Shown here piece after piece: positions 36,001 through 46,967 of a stretch of 64,000 bases of DNA. How positions within the stretch are numbered: position 1 is the first letter of the stretch; every line of letters begins with the position of its first letter. This DNA is from Ciona intestinalis. Its lineage: Eukaryota; Chordata; Ascidiacea; Phlebobranchia; Cionidae. The stretch is from the NCBI RefSeq assembly GCF_000224145.3, contig NC_020166.2, positions 186,051 to 250,050 of the forward strand. The letters run 5' to 3'. The position numbers and the translations under genes were made by a program. Below the pieces are notes generated by a model, which was not told where the DNA came from, made no database searches, and saw only the letters and a list, made by a program, of their open reading frames with translations.

Positions 36001-39000
36001 AAATGGGTGGGCGAGTCAGAACGACAACTAAGGCTGTTGTTTGACCAAGTGAGTTGTATTATATTGTTTCCTAGAGATTAGAAGTAAGGTGTTGTGTTCT
36101 ATTTTATATGGTTGAGGTCCTACAGTGAGGCACGCCATGGGACTTGGAATTTATGCCAGAGTTGGCTTATTGCCCCAACATTGTATATGTACATTCTATT
36201 CTATATGGGTGAGGTCCTACAGTGTAGCACACCATGGGACCTTGGGATTTAGGCCAGGGTCGGTCCATTACCCCAACATTGTATATGCACATTCTATTCT
36301 GTATGGGTGAGGTCTTATAGTGAGGCACGTCATGGGACTTGGAATTTATGCCAGAGTTGGCCTATTACCCCAACATTGTATATGCACATTCTATTCTATA
36401 TAGGTGATGTCTTATGGTGAGGCATGCAATGAAAGTTAGTCGTCTTGGGCTAGTGGTAAAAAAAAAGTTGTTTTTTTATTTTTATGTGAAAACAATACTT
36501 CAAAATATTGTATTATACTTCACTCTGCCATACAAATGTTTTGTCTTCATTCGGCAAGACTTTATTGGAACATATACCCGTAGGCGCCAAACCTGGGGTG
36601 GCAGGGTGGGCAGGCCTACCCCAGAATTTTCTACACTGCATTAATCAGTAAACATTGCAACCAATAAGTTAGATTTGTTTCACAGGATTGTGTGTCTAAC
36701 TATCCCTGCCTCCCCTGTGTTTTGAAATTAGCGCATATAACCCCAACACCCCAATGTTTATTTACCAACATTTACATTACAGGCCTACCAGATGAGACCT
36801 TCCATCATTTTCTTTGATGAGATAGATGGTTTGGCCCCGGTAAGATCATCGAGACAAGATCAAATCCATTCCTCCATCGTGTCCACTCTACTTGCCCTCA
36901 TGGATGGTTTGGATAGTCGCGGTGAAATTGTTGTTATCGGTAAGTTATATAGTAGAGAGGGAAAAGATGGAACACTCGCACATAATATCAAAAAAATATC
37001 CTGATCGTGTTTTAAACATTAACAATGGTCTATGGAAGTCGTGAAGATACGGTTTTATAATTCTTCGAATGTTCTTTGTTAACTACTAAATTGGGCTAGA
37101 AAATAGCGTTAAAAGGTGTCCCATCTTTCCCCAACCTACTATAAGTATTTCAGTTTGAATGAATGAATGGGTGTAAGAGTGTGGTTAACCATGCAAGTGT
37201 ATTAAGTTCTAGTTGAATTAGGAGACTGACGATGCCATTTTGACAAAATATAAATCTTTTTTTTATTATACAATTGGTTGGACTTGATTTTTGTCTGATA
37301 CGTGTTCGTAGCATCTAAAATGTGAAGGTCCAAGGGTGGAGTGGAGGAAGCATAACAAAATAAGGGGGTTGTGAAAGTTTTCTGAATAATTTTAAACCTT
37401 AACCTTCTTTCACTGCAAACGCCCCCTTTTTTACACATTGGAGTACTTATGTATAAAAAGAAATACCCCAGTGGGTATTAGATAGCTCCCAAGTGGTAAT
37501 GGGCAACTGTGTGTATAATAATAAACGACTAAACTCTTCTGAAACTCCGTTACTTTCCAAACAGGCGCTACAAACCGAATCGATTCCATCGACCCTGCAT
37601 TGCGACGACCGGGAAGATTTGATCGTGAATTTCTTTTTCCCCTCCCGGATAAAAAGTCCCGCCACGATATATTGAAGATACACACGAGTAAATGGGATCC
37701 TCCTTTGTCTTCCAACTTTATTGAGACAATCGCTGAGAAAACTGTTGGTTATTGTGGAGCTGACCTCAAAGTAAGAGTAATTGCTACCACCAGCCATGAT
37801 GTCATTTTGTAACTGCTTTTGCAGTGAATGTTTTAGTCTGTGGTTGGTAAGGCAATGACAGTCGTTATAACACGGGTGTTCTGTTTCATACCCCTTGTGC
37901 CCGCTTACAAGTTACCACGTATGTAACTTATTTATCCTCTCGTGGCGGGGCAATGACAGTCGTTATAACACGGGTGTTCTGTTTCATACCCCTTGTGCCC
38001 GCTTACAAGTTACCACGTATGTAACTTATTTATCCTCTCGTGGCGGGGCAACGGCAGTCGTTATAACACGGGTGTTCTGTTTTATACACCTCAGGCCCGC
38101 TTATGAGTTACCACGTATGTAACTTTCTATCCTCGCGTGGTGGGGCAATGACAGTCGTTATAACACGGGTGTTCTGTTTTATACACCTCAGGCCCGCTTA
38201 TGAGTTACCACGTATGTAACTTTCTATCCTCGCGTGGTGGGGCAATGACAGTCGTTATAACACGGGTGTTCTGTTTCATACACCTCCTGCCTGCTAACAA
38301 GTTACCACGTACGTAACTTATTTATCCTCACATGGCGGGGCAAAGACAGTCGTTATAACACGGGTGTTCTGTTTCACACCTTGGCCCGCTTATGAGTTAC
38401 CATGAAATAACGTTACAAATTTAACCACGGCCTCTCATTTATACAGCCTAAGTATACGGTTGGATAATTGTGTGAATGTTCTTTGTTTACTACGAAATGG
38501 GAGGATAAAAAGAATGAAAGCATGTCCCATCTTTCCCCACCCTACTATATTTACATGTCCTATCTCACCCCACCCTACTAATCTTATTTATCATTCACCT
38601 TCACCACACCACAGGCATTATGCACCGAAGCCACATTAAATGCATTACGCAAGTCCTTCCCACAAATATACGCAACTAACGATAAACTCAAGTTCGATGT
38701 CGATAAAATTAAGATCGGACCGAATAATTTCTACAGAGCTATGAAGGTACGCAAGTTTTACATTTTTATTTTTATTTTATTACCATTTTCTCTCTTTTTT
38801 ACCAAGTTTTGTATATAAAAAGAAGTTGATGTGATGGGAAACTATGGTCTAAATCTCAGGTCCCGTGGCGTGCCTCAATGTAGGACCTCACCCATATAAA
38901 ATAGAATGTGCATATACAATGTTGGGGTAATGGGCCAACTTTGGCCTAAATCCCAGGTCCCATGGCGTGCCTCACTGTAGGACCTCACCCATATAAAATA

Positions 39001-42000
39001 GAATGTGCATATACAATGTTGGGGTAATGGGCCAACTCTGGTCTAAACCCCAGGTCCCATGGCGTGCCTCACTGTAGGACCTCACCCATATAAAGTAGAA
39101 TGTGCATATACAATGTTGGGGTAATGGGCCAACTTTGGCCTAAATCCCAGGTCCCATGGCGTGCCTCACTGTAGGACCTCACCCATATAAAATAGAATGT
39201 GCATATACAATGTTGGGGTAATGGGCCAACTCTGGTCTAAACCCCAGGTCCCATGGCGTGCCTCACTGTAGGACCTCACCCATATAGAGTAGAATGTGCA
39301 TATACAATGTTGGGGTAATGGGCCAACTCTGGCCTAAATCCCAGGTCCCATGGCGTGCTTCACTGTAGGACCTCACCCATATAGAATAGAATGTGCATAT
39401 ACAATGTTGGGGTAATGGGCCAACTTTGGTCTAAATCCCAGGTCCCATAGCGTGCCTCACTGTAGGACCTCACCCATATAGAATAGAATGTGTATATACA
39501 ATGTTGGGGTAACGGGCCAACTCTTTCCTAAATCCTATTTTCCATGCCATAGAATCTCAACTTTATAGATATTTGTAAATTATTGTAAAGTAATTAGGTT
39601 ACTGTTACATCTATTCAAACTGTAACGGCATTTACCCCATACTAACTATATTACCTACGTCCTATGATATTCCCATAGTATTGTCACAACAGCACAGTAT
39701 TNNNNNNNNNNNNNNNNNNNNNNNNNNNNNNNNNNNNNNNNNNNNNNNNNNNNNNNNNNNNNNNNNNNNNNNNNNNNNNNNNNNNNNNNNNNNNNNNNNN
39801 NNNNNNNNNNNNNNNNNNNNNNNNNNNNNNNNNNNNNNNNNNNNNNNNNNNNNNNNNNNNNNNNNNNNNNNNNNNNNNNNNNNNNNNNNNNNNNNNNNNN
39901 NNNNNNNNNNNNNNNNNNNNNNNNNNNNNNNNNNNNNNNNNNNNNNNNNNNNNNNNNNNNNNNNNNNNNNNNNNNNNNNNNNNNNNNNNNNNNNNNNNNN
40001 NNNNNNNNNNNNNNNNNNNNNNNNNNNNNNNNNNNNNNNNNNNNNNNNNNNNNNNNNNNNNNNNNNNNNNNNNNNNNNNNNNNNNNNNNNNNNNNNNNNN
40101 NNNNNNNNNNNNNNNNNNNNNNNNNNNNNNNNNNNNNNNNNNNNNNNNNNNNNNNNNNNNNNNNNNNNNNNNNNNNNNNNNNNNNNNNNNNNNNNNNNNN
40201 NGAACTTGAGTCACAAAATTTGAGAGTCACAAAATTTCAGAGTCACAAAATTTTAAAGTCACAAAATGTTAAAGTCACAAAATTTTAAAGTCACAAAATT
40301 TTAGAGTCACAAAACTTGAGTCACAAAATTTTAGAGTCACAAAATTTTAAAGTCACAAAATTTTAGAGTCACAAAATTTTAAAGTCACAAAAGTTAAGGT
40401 CACAAGTAGTTTCACAGCCAGAAAAAATTAGGATGTCGGTTTTCAGTTGAAAAAAAACAGCTGGGCAAAAAGAATATCAAAAGTTATAATAAATAATTCT
40501 CAAAACCCCAGGTGTTTTTGAAACCAGTCGATTTGGAAGAAGTTCCGGACTATGCGGATGTCATCGAAAACCCAATGGATATTTCTACAATGATGAATAA
40601 AATAGACCAACATAGATATCAAAACGTGGCGTTATTCTTGCATGACATTGGTCTAGTGTGCAGCAATGCGTTGGAATATAACCCAGACTTGTGCGCAGAA
40701 GGTAACGATAGAATTTATACAAAAAATTTCATAATTTTCACTAATTTATGTGGCTTAAATATAATTTCGCTGGAATTTGTACTAACAATTTTGTAAATTT
40801 TTAGAAAAATTTATATCATTTAAATAACTTTAATACAATTACGTTACGTTGTCATTTATACTAAAAACAATTTCTATTATCCAAATCCAACACATGTTAA
40901 GCTTTTATGGCAAGGCCACCAAATTTTTAGAAAAAATATTCTATAAAATAAAGAAAAATATTTTATTTTAAAAATACAACAAATTTTCTTTAAAAAAACA
41001 CGGAATATTTATTTCATAAAAATGTTTAAGAAAGCCTATATATATTTTTTTTTAAATAAGAAAACGATTTCATTTAAACAATTTTTCTTAAAAAACAGAA
41101 TGTTTATTCCATAAAAAAATTTAAAAAATCTGTTAAATTTTTTTAATACTTCAGATAAATCAATTCGGCACCGTGCGTGTCTGCTGCGCGATATGGCGCA
41201 CGCCATCGTAGAGGAAGACCTCGATCCCAACTTTGAGAGGAAATGTAACGAAGTTATTGAGGCACAAAAACGAAGGAAAGCAAACCCGAACAAGTTCGCT
41301 CCTTCGTATTATAATGTATTGCCCAAGCAGAAGAGGATGGAAAATAATGAAGGTGATTGTTAATGATGTGTGTTGAACATTGGGGACGACAGTCGTTATA
41401 ACACGGGTGTTCGGTTTCATACACCTGGTGTCTGCTTACGAGTTACCACGTATGTAACTTATTTATCCTCGCATGGCGGGGTAATAACAGTCATTATAAC
41501 GCGGGTGTTCTGTTTCATACACCTCGGTGTTCTGTTTCATACACCTCGTGTCTGCTTATGAGTTGACACGTTTGTAACTTAGTGGGAAATTGTTTGTTAT
41601 GTATGGTCAACAATTTGGACAACCCATTAGTGACCACTGGGTTGGAACAATTTCCGTTAAGTGTCTTGCCCAAGGAGACACATACGCCTACAATAGTAGC
41701 AGCGGCAAGCTTCGAACCTGGTATCTTTTGTTTATAAAGTGAGCGCCCAACCACTGCACTACGACCTTGTTCAATATTATTGTCACAATCATGTATTTTC
41801 AATGTCATCCTAACCAGATACCACGTACAAGAAGTCAGGGGTGTTTATTCTCTTTAACAATAAGTTACAGTGTTTATGAATTGTGATGTTGAGTTCATGA
41901 GTTAAGATTTGACATTCATCAATTTTGTTCCACAGCCACAATCCTCCAGGAAGCCACCGTCGTGTTAGAAGATCACATGAAAGCGACTCCCACTAAATCT

Positions 42001-44710
42001 TCGGCTGTTAAAAAGAGGACGAGACGTAGAAATAAGTGGGCGTGCGGGATGCTGAGTAAAAAGAAAAGACCAAAGGTGAAATATACATTGTGTGTTGGGG
42101 GACAATGCTGGCTTTAATATCAGACCTCACCCATATAGAGTAGAATGTGCATGTACAATGTTGGGGTAATGGGCAACTCTGGTCTAAATCCTAGGTCCCA
42201 TGGCATGCCTCACTGTAGGACCTCACCCATATAGAATAGAATGTGCATATACAATGTTGGGGTATTTGGCCAACTCTGTCCTAAACCCCAGGCCCCATGG
42301 CGTGTCTCACTGTAGGACCTCACCCATATAAAATAGAATGTGCATATACAATGTTGGGGTAATGGGCCAACTCTGGTCTAAATCCCAGGTCCCATGGCGT
42401 GCCTCACTGTAGGACCTTACCCATATAGAATAACATGTGCATATACAATGTTTCGGGTAATTTCTTTATTCATTTAAAATATACATTTATAATCAAAAGT
42501 TATTCCAAAGTTTGACATGCATGTGATATTAAAAAGCAACGGAAATTGTAAAATGTTAAAAAATTACTCAAAAGCAACATTATTTCTACTTAGTTACACA
42601 TGCATGTGTATCTGAAAAATAAAACGTGGGAAATACATTGTGTTTTATGCGACATAAAGATTTTATGTTTGTGCAATATCCCACGTACATTTATAATACA
42701 AAAGTTATTCCATAGCTCGACATGCATGTGAGGGACGACCCGGAAACGAACGGGGTCATCAGCACGGAAGACGAGGAAAGCAACGATGTGTCCTCCTCCA
42801 AGAGCAGCACAAAGATGGAGGTGCAGAATGGGATAAAGAGTCGTAGTCTCTCCCCTGGGGAGGAGAAGAATGCGGGATCAGAATCTTCCCCAAAGATCAT
42901 CTCGTCGGATGAGAATCCTGCAAACACTGAGGATGAAAATCTTCCGAGCGCTAATCAGGACGATGGTTGGTTTTCGAGATCGAAAAAGTTGGCATATGAA
43001 AAGGATGCGGGGTCAGAATCCTCCACAAAGATGATCTTCCCCGACCTCCCAACCGCCGAGGATGATCTGATTGTTTGTAAGATCAACGACGAGCATCCTC
43101 CGGACTCCGCGTTCCACCAGATGATGGGGGAAGATGAAATGATGGAGAACGAGGTTTCTTCCGATGCCAACATCGATCTTTGTGAGGAGGATGAGGATAA
43201 ATCAGGTGGATGTTAAATTTATTTTCTTATTAATTTATTTATGAATTTTTTTATGTGAATTTTTTTCTAACTAATATTTTTTCAGGTAGATTATTATTTC
43301 TTTTAATCTATTTTTAAAGTTATATTTCATGGGATTTTTTGGTTTCTTCATGAAAATTATTTTTTATGTAAATTTTTTTAAATGTTTGAAATTTTACATA
43401 GAAATTATTTTTATACTATTTAAGTTCCATAAAAAATAATTTTGTTAAACCGTCATTTATTTAATCTACTATATATCTGTCATCAGACACTGAAGAAGTT
43501 TCCAACAAAATGGAAAAGGTTGACGATCCGGATGAAACCAGTCGTACACGAACACCGTCATTATGCGACGTCCCAACAAATGAAACCTCAAGTCAACCAT
43601 TAATTGTCGATACTTTGAGACTTAATCAACTGCTAGAATACACTGTGAAGGTTCGTAGTTGTGTTTAAATGGAGTTTTACATCTTGGTTTAAGAGTTAAT
43701 TTGTTATTTAATATTTTGTCCGGTGCCGTGGCGTAGTGGTTAGCGCGCCTGCCTGTAACCCAGAGGTAATGGGTTCAAGGCTCGACGCTGCTACCATTGT
43801 GGTCGTTTGTGTCCTTGGGCAAGACACTTAAAGCCAATTGCTCCAACNNNNNNNNNNNNNNNNNNNNNNNNNNNNNNNNNNNNNNNNNNNNNNNNNNNNN
43901 NNNNNNNNNNNNNNNNNNNNNNNNNNNNNNNNNNNNNNNNNNNNNNNNNNNNNNNNNNNNNNNNNNNNNNNNNNNNNNNNNNNNNNNNNNNNNNNNNNNN
44001 NNNNNNNNNNNNNNNNNNNNNNNNNNNNNNAAGTTTACATTGGGATTTAGGTTTACATTGTAGGTGCGTGGTTTGACTTGTTTTGTGTTTAAATGGTGTT
44101 TTACATTTTGATTTAAGATTGTTATTTAATACATAAATACATGCATAAAAATTAAATACATAGGCACATACATAGTTCATACATACATATATACATATAT
44201 GTACGTATTTAAAACATAGATTGAAGATTTAATCGTGGTATTGGTTGCTCTAACTTGGTAAAATGTTGATATGTCGAAAAAAAGAAAAATAAAAATATTT
44301 TTTTCTGAAACAAAAATTTGATTTTTCAGAAACAAAACAAAAAAGTTTTTTTTCCTGCAGGTCACATCAAAGTTAGACATAGCTGATCTAGAACGTTTGT
44401 ATTCGATCCTTACAAGGAGTATCTACAAACACAGACATCAATACGATAAGACTCAACTGGTACAAGTAAGTAAATACAAAATACTCTACAATAGAAAATA
44501 TAAATAAAATTTTTTTTGTCATATTTTGTCCAGTTTTTCTATACGTTCATGTTTTTTTAATTTTTTTTGTCCAGTTCTTTTTTATTTTATTAATAAACTT
44601 TGTCCACCATATTAATTTGCACTTTTAAACCCTTTTTTTCCTAGGATTTACAAAACGAAGTTATTCAGTTCATGTCATCAGTGCCTGGTGACGCCTCAAT
44701 CATTTCATAG
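27005..44710 (+). CDS. ATAD2: ATAD2-type AAA ATPase / bromodomain protein, interrupted by an assembly gap
   Basis: Nuclear chromatin factor of the ATAD2/ATAD2B/Yta7 family; the bromodomain binds acetyl-lysine. Exons: 27005-27157, 27417-27511, 28265-28327, 28921-29021, 29629-29701, 30744-30840, 31147-31333, 32036-32140, 32690-32835, 33645-33736, 34137-34251, 34823-34938, 35874-36048, 36783-36939, 37565-37770, 38615-38746 (671 codons in phase), then 40512-40701, 41155-41352, 41936-42075, 42716-43205, 43487-43650, 44361-44465, 44645-44710 (450 codons plus stop). The N-terminus is acidic/basic and low-complexity. [12 protein letters not shown] leads into the AAA domain: Walker A GPPGTGKT, Walker B IIFFDEID, sensor [13 protein letters not shown]. 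The bromodomain keeps VPDY and CSNALEYNP. The C-terminus matches the family's terminal helix region. About 380 residues (the second AAA-like domain, judged from human ATAD2) are absent around the gap 39702-40201. ATAD2 versus ATAD2B cannot be decided. Confidence 0.94.
28055..28247 (+). mobile_element. ~195-bp TIR MITE copy
   Basis: Full-length copy with both TIRs, ending 17 bp before the acceptor of the ATAD2 exon at 28265. Confidence 0.86.
28660..28885. repeat. Imperfect ~22-bp AT-rich tandem repeat
   Basis: About ten copies of 'aagtaataacaaattttct' type sequence in an ATAD2 intron. Confidence 0.8.
30212..30464. mobile_element. 253-bp element with 29-bp perfect inverted ends
   Basis: Left end 30212-30240 (ttgtggcgactgaaactt, then agtcggtcaca) is the exact reverse complement of 30436-30464. 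The interior has no coding potential but carries 'attgcgtaattac' twice. It looks like a MITE or foldback element in an ATAD2 intron. The target-site duplication is unclear (at most 'ca'). Confidence 0.8.
31395..31850 (+). repeat. Local intronic duplications with a short hairpin
   Basis: 'aaatagagtattatacag' plus 'actctaatttatgcgaaatg' occurs at about 31403 and 31733; 'tttcacctaaaaagtgtgta' occurs at about 31639 and 31805. The first contains the hairpin arms AGAGTATT / AATACTCT. Confidence 0.8.
31870..32012 (+). mobile_element. MITE 3' terminus repeated three times
   Basis: 'cccatcttaccccaccct' recurs at about 31920, 31948 and 31988 after a partial MITE interior, just upstream of the ATAD2 acceptor at 32036. 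Confidence 0.7.
32364..32392 (+). repeat. Intronic duplicate of an ATAD2 exon end and donor
   Basis: 'cacaggctcaattacggtaa' copies the true exon end and donor at 32125-32145 (cacaggcttaattacggtaa) with one difference, so it carries a decoy GT donor. Confidence 0.8.
32401..32570 (+). mobile_element. Diverged MITE copy
   Basis: The interior motif order is intact (catcttt ... cgtgttttaaacaatcaaca ... gaagtcgtgaggat) but both TIRs are decayed. Confidence 0.7.
32865..33285 (-). repeat. SINE-tail satellite array, minus strand
   Basis: About four and a half reverse units in an ATAD2 intron. They create long spurious open frames on the plus strand ([19 protein letters not shown] type peptides). Confidence 0.87.
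33873..34058 (+). mobile_element. ~195-bp TIR MITE copy
   Basis: Both TIRs present, with a short deletion after 'gtgttttaa', in the ATAD2 intron before the exon at 34137. Confidence 0.85.
35165..35605. mobile_element. Pieces of the CACTAGTGAAGAATC foldback family
   Basis: 'actagtgaagaatcttccag' at about 35169 and a second set at 35495-35603 (ctaatggagaatcctctagt ... aaaggattcttcact), each with a 'tggaaagtgtta' type interior. Confidence 0.6.
36098..36425 (+). repeat. 97-bp minisatellite (second family), about 3.4 units
   Basis: 'tatatgggtgaggtcctaca' type units starting about 50 bp after the Walker A exon of the ATAD2 gene. Confidence 0.88.
36947..37142 (+). mobile_element. MITE copy inserted 7 bp after an ATAD2 splice donor
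   Basis: The exon ends at 36939 and the donor is GTAAGT; the 5' end 'tatatagtagagagg' begins at 36947. Both TIRs are present. Confidence 0.85.
37840..38405 (-). repeat. SINE-tail satellite array, minus strand
   Basis: About six units. The GTTACCA of each falls at 37911, 38009, 38107 and 38204, a period of 97-98 bp. Confidence 0.88.
38451..38580 (+). mobile_element. MITE 3' half with repeated terminus
   Basis: 3' half of the MITE ending 'ccccaccctactatattt', followed by a second 'caccccaccctacta', just upstream of the ATAD2 exon at 38615. Confidence 0.75.
38855..39545 (-). repeat. 97-bp minisatellite (second family), about 7 units
   Basis: GACCTCACCC at 38884, 38981, 39078, 39175, 39272, 39369 and 39466, an exact 97-bp period. 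Alternating variants (ttggcctaaatccc / ctggtctaaacccc) indicate two-unit higher-order repeats. It ends about 160 bp before the 500-N gap. Confidence 0.95.
39702..40201. other. Assembly gap (500 N) inside the ATAD2-type gene
   Basis: Run of exactly 500 N, probably a nominal length. The coding sequence between the AAA and bromodomain exons is missing here. Confidence 0.99.
40202..40410. repeat. ~18-bp tandem repeat (AGTCACAAAATTTTA)
   Basis: About eleven copies of 'agtcacaaaattttaa' / 'gagtcacaaaatttt' beginning at the very edge of the 500-N gap. Confidence 0.92.
41385..41765 (-). mobile_element. Composite SINE copy, minus strand, with tail duplication
   Basis: Tail (about two units with a partial duplication at 41510-41545), linker, body (gtgaccactgggttggaaca) and head (gtgagcgcccaaccactgca) in an ATAD2 intron. 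Confidence 0.8.
42113..42455 (-). repeat. 97-bp minisatellite (second family), about 3.5 units
   Basis: Reverse-oriented units (gacctcacccatatag ... tgttggggtaatgggc), starting about 40 bp after the ATAD2 exon ending at 42075. Confidence 0.9.
43721..43847 (+). mobile_element. SINE head and body running into a gap
   Basis: Well-preserved head: 'ggtgccgtggcgtagtggtt' A-box side and 'gggttcaaggctcgacgctg' B-box side, then body to 'aattgctccaac', cut by N. Confidence 0.9.
43848..44030. other. Assembly gap (183 N)
   Basis: Run of N inside a SINE copy in an ATAD2 intron. Coding phase is preserved across it (43650 to 44361). Confidence 0.99.
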
Positions 44711-44810
44711 AATGCAGAAACCGTTATTGTGTAGAAACATTAGTTCCTGTTCTAAAGCTGCCATCTCCATAGCTTTATAATTGAAAGTACAATGCCTATG
44801 TTTGCTGTTG

Positions 44811-44999
44811 TAGTAGGAGGGGTAAGATGGGACACCTTATCATTCTGTTTCTCGTGTCATTTGTATAGTAAACAAAAAAATTTAAATAAAAAACTGTATC
44901 TTCAGGACTCCCATTGGCCGTTGTTATTTGTTTAAAACACGATCAGGGTATTTGGATATTAAGAGCTAAAGGTGTCCCATCTTTCCCTACCCTACTATA
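44811..44999 (-). mobile_element. ~195-bp TIR MITE copy just downstream of ATAD2
   Basis: Reverse copy about 100 bp after the ATAD2 stop. It contains an AATAAA at 44885-44890, the nearest candidate poly(A) signal I could find for that gene. Confidence 0.83.
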
Positions 45000-45206
45000 T
45001 AGTTTGTTCTGTTGACGCTGCTTCGAAGTAGCAACAGTTGTTTTGAGGTTGTTTTCATTGAAGGTAATAAACCTGTTACTCTATACCTGGCGTTTTCATT
45101 GAAAGACACTGAAACCATAGTTTCACATCGATGGAATTTCCTTGGTCGATTTTTATCAGAAATAAACCACTGACGAATTTCGGACATTTCATAGAACACG
45201 CAAAAG

Positions 45207-45452
45207 ATGGCCTGCGTTTTCGGCAACACCTACATGTGCGAGCAATTATTCTCAAAAATGAAACTTAATAAGAACAAAATGCGAACACAAATCACTGATT
45301 CGCATTTAGACGGAATACTTCATCTTGCTTCTTCTTTGAAACCAGACATGGAAAAGCTTTCGAAAGTCAAGCAACATCGCACTAATCAACCAAACTTACC
45401 GCGGTTTAAAGCGTTTGTGTTCTTATTCTCGTTTTTAATAAATTGTTATTAA
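45207..45452 (+). pseudogene. hAT-type transposase fragment (C-terminal dimerisation region)
   Basis: An 81-codon open frame with FGNTYMCEQLFSKMK, NKMRTQITDSHL and a following helix. This matches the C-terminal dimerisation region of hAT-family transposases and their domesticated relatives (GTF2IRD2/ZBED-like). The catalytic core, zinc finger and terminal repeats are not visible. Upstream sequence (45000-45206) contains no matching frame. It ends in a basic, non-family tail before TAA. Most likely a dead fragment; a last exon of a domesticated gene is possible but unsupported. Confidence 0.7.
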
Positions 45453-45735
45453 AATACGCGAGTTTTCCATGTGCGGCGCGCGCGACAAATTTTAAACTGC
45501 GATTTGGGCTGTGCAATGAAAAAAGTTGCTGACTCTGCAACGTATAAGCTGCCAGGACTTCTCTGGGAATTGCGGGCCATTCGGCGCCTTACAATAATCC
45601 GCCGATTTTGATGATTCGCCATTTTGAGATATATTTATTCGACCATAACAGTGAATAGAAACAACTGTTCGACTAAAATGAACCTATATGGCCACTTACT
45701 TGCCAAATAGGACGCCTGTATTTGATTATTCATTG

Positions 45736-45932
45736 TATAGTAGAGTAGGGGAAGATGGGACACCTTGGCACATTATATCTATTCATCCTGATCGTGTTTT
45801 AAACAATTAATAACGTTTTATGGGTGTCGTGAGTATACAGTTTCATAATTCTTTTAATGTTCTTTGTTTACTACCAAATGTGACGAGAGAATAGAATGAA
45901 AAGATGTCCCATCTTCCCCCACCCTACTATAT
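45736..45932 (+). mobile_element. ~195-bp TIR MITE copy
   Basis: Full-length with good TIRs (tatagtagagtaggggaag / cttcccccaccctactata). Confidence 0.88.
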
Positions 45933-46066
45933 ACAAGCACATATATGCATTGAATCCTATGCTACATTGAGAATGATATATTTAGTTAATACGTCACAAA
46001 AGTTATAAATTCTCTTGGAAATTCTGCTTCACAGTAAAGCGGGCGTTCTAGTCAAGCGTAGATATC

Positions 46067-46267
46067 TATGTAGGGTGGGGAGAGATGGGACACCTTTAGC
46101 ACATAATATCCAGAAATTCTGATCGTGTTTTAAATAATTAACAAGGGTCCATGCTGGGAGTTGTAATGGTTGCGGTTTTATAATTGTTTGAATATTCTTT
46201 GTTTACTACCAAATGGGACAAAAAAAGATTAGAAACTTTTTATCCCATCTTACCCCACCCTGCTATA
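46067..46267 (+). mobile_element. ~195-bp TIR MITE copy
   Basis: Full-length, with 5' TIR 'tgtagggtggggagagat' and 3' 'cttaccccaccctgctata'. Confidence 0.86.
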
Positions 46268-46967
46268 TAGCCAATACGTGGCACCAAAAACCTGGGTAAT
46301 TCCCTGGTATTTGAAAAAAATGAGGAAGTAGCCTACGTTCTGTGTCACCATACACCTGAGACGTGGGTAGTTCCTCTGTCGCTGATGTAGCTGGTCTAAC
46401 TGTTAAGTGGGGTAGCCCAACTTGCTATATAGTTTAGCTTTTACTGTGTATCAAAGCTATTATGTTATTTCTGTTATACCAGGCAGAAGGTAAATGATCG
46501 GATAGTCGGAAACAGACTAGATTTTTGAAGCAGATTTAGCCTTAAAACATATTTATATTAAACGGCATGTTTTTAAAATAATGAATAAAAATTGTGGCAA
46601 AACAGCAAACAGTTCAAAGTTGTTAAATATGTATTGTTGTATTTATGTCGTTTTTAAGGCGGCGACCGCACGTTTTATTTCTTGTATTTATTTGATCAAA
46701 ATGTTCAGTTTTAAAGGTTTTTGTTTCGATTCTTGTCTCATGTTTTGGATATGGTTCAATTTTCAATATGGTTCAAGTCATTTTAGAAATGCAAATAATC
46801 GTTATGTTATGTTAAGGTATCTATAGGAAGATATATGTTAACTGCCTTGGCCATTGTTTGTGTTTCTAAAAGTTAATAAGTAACTTAATGTTGCAAGTTG
46901 TATTTGAAGAAGTTTTCTGGCTGCAGTGAGCATTTAAGTTAAAAGTATTCATCTGCGGATTAATATA

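Noticed and set aside
38855..39545. Regularly spaced repeats as a CRISPR array
   Set aside because: Units are contiguous 97-bp tandem copies with no unique spacers, in a clearly eukaryotic intron.
39681..40223. Open frames of up to 191 codons across N runs (also 47598-48560 and 43791-44180)
   Set aside because: They consist almost entirely of unknown residues from assembly gaps.
43721..43800. Possible tRNA genes at SINE heads (also 17948, 47582 and 17028)
   Set aside because: The A- and B-box-like parts are present, but each is joined to a SINE body and no proper acceptor stem or cloverleaf is apparent.
46581..46826. 81-codon Cys/Phe-rich open frame
   Set aside because: Unusual composition typical of AT-rich non-coding DNA, with no splice partners or recognisable motif.
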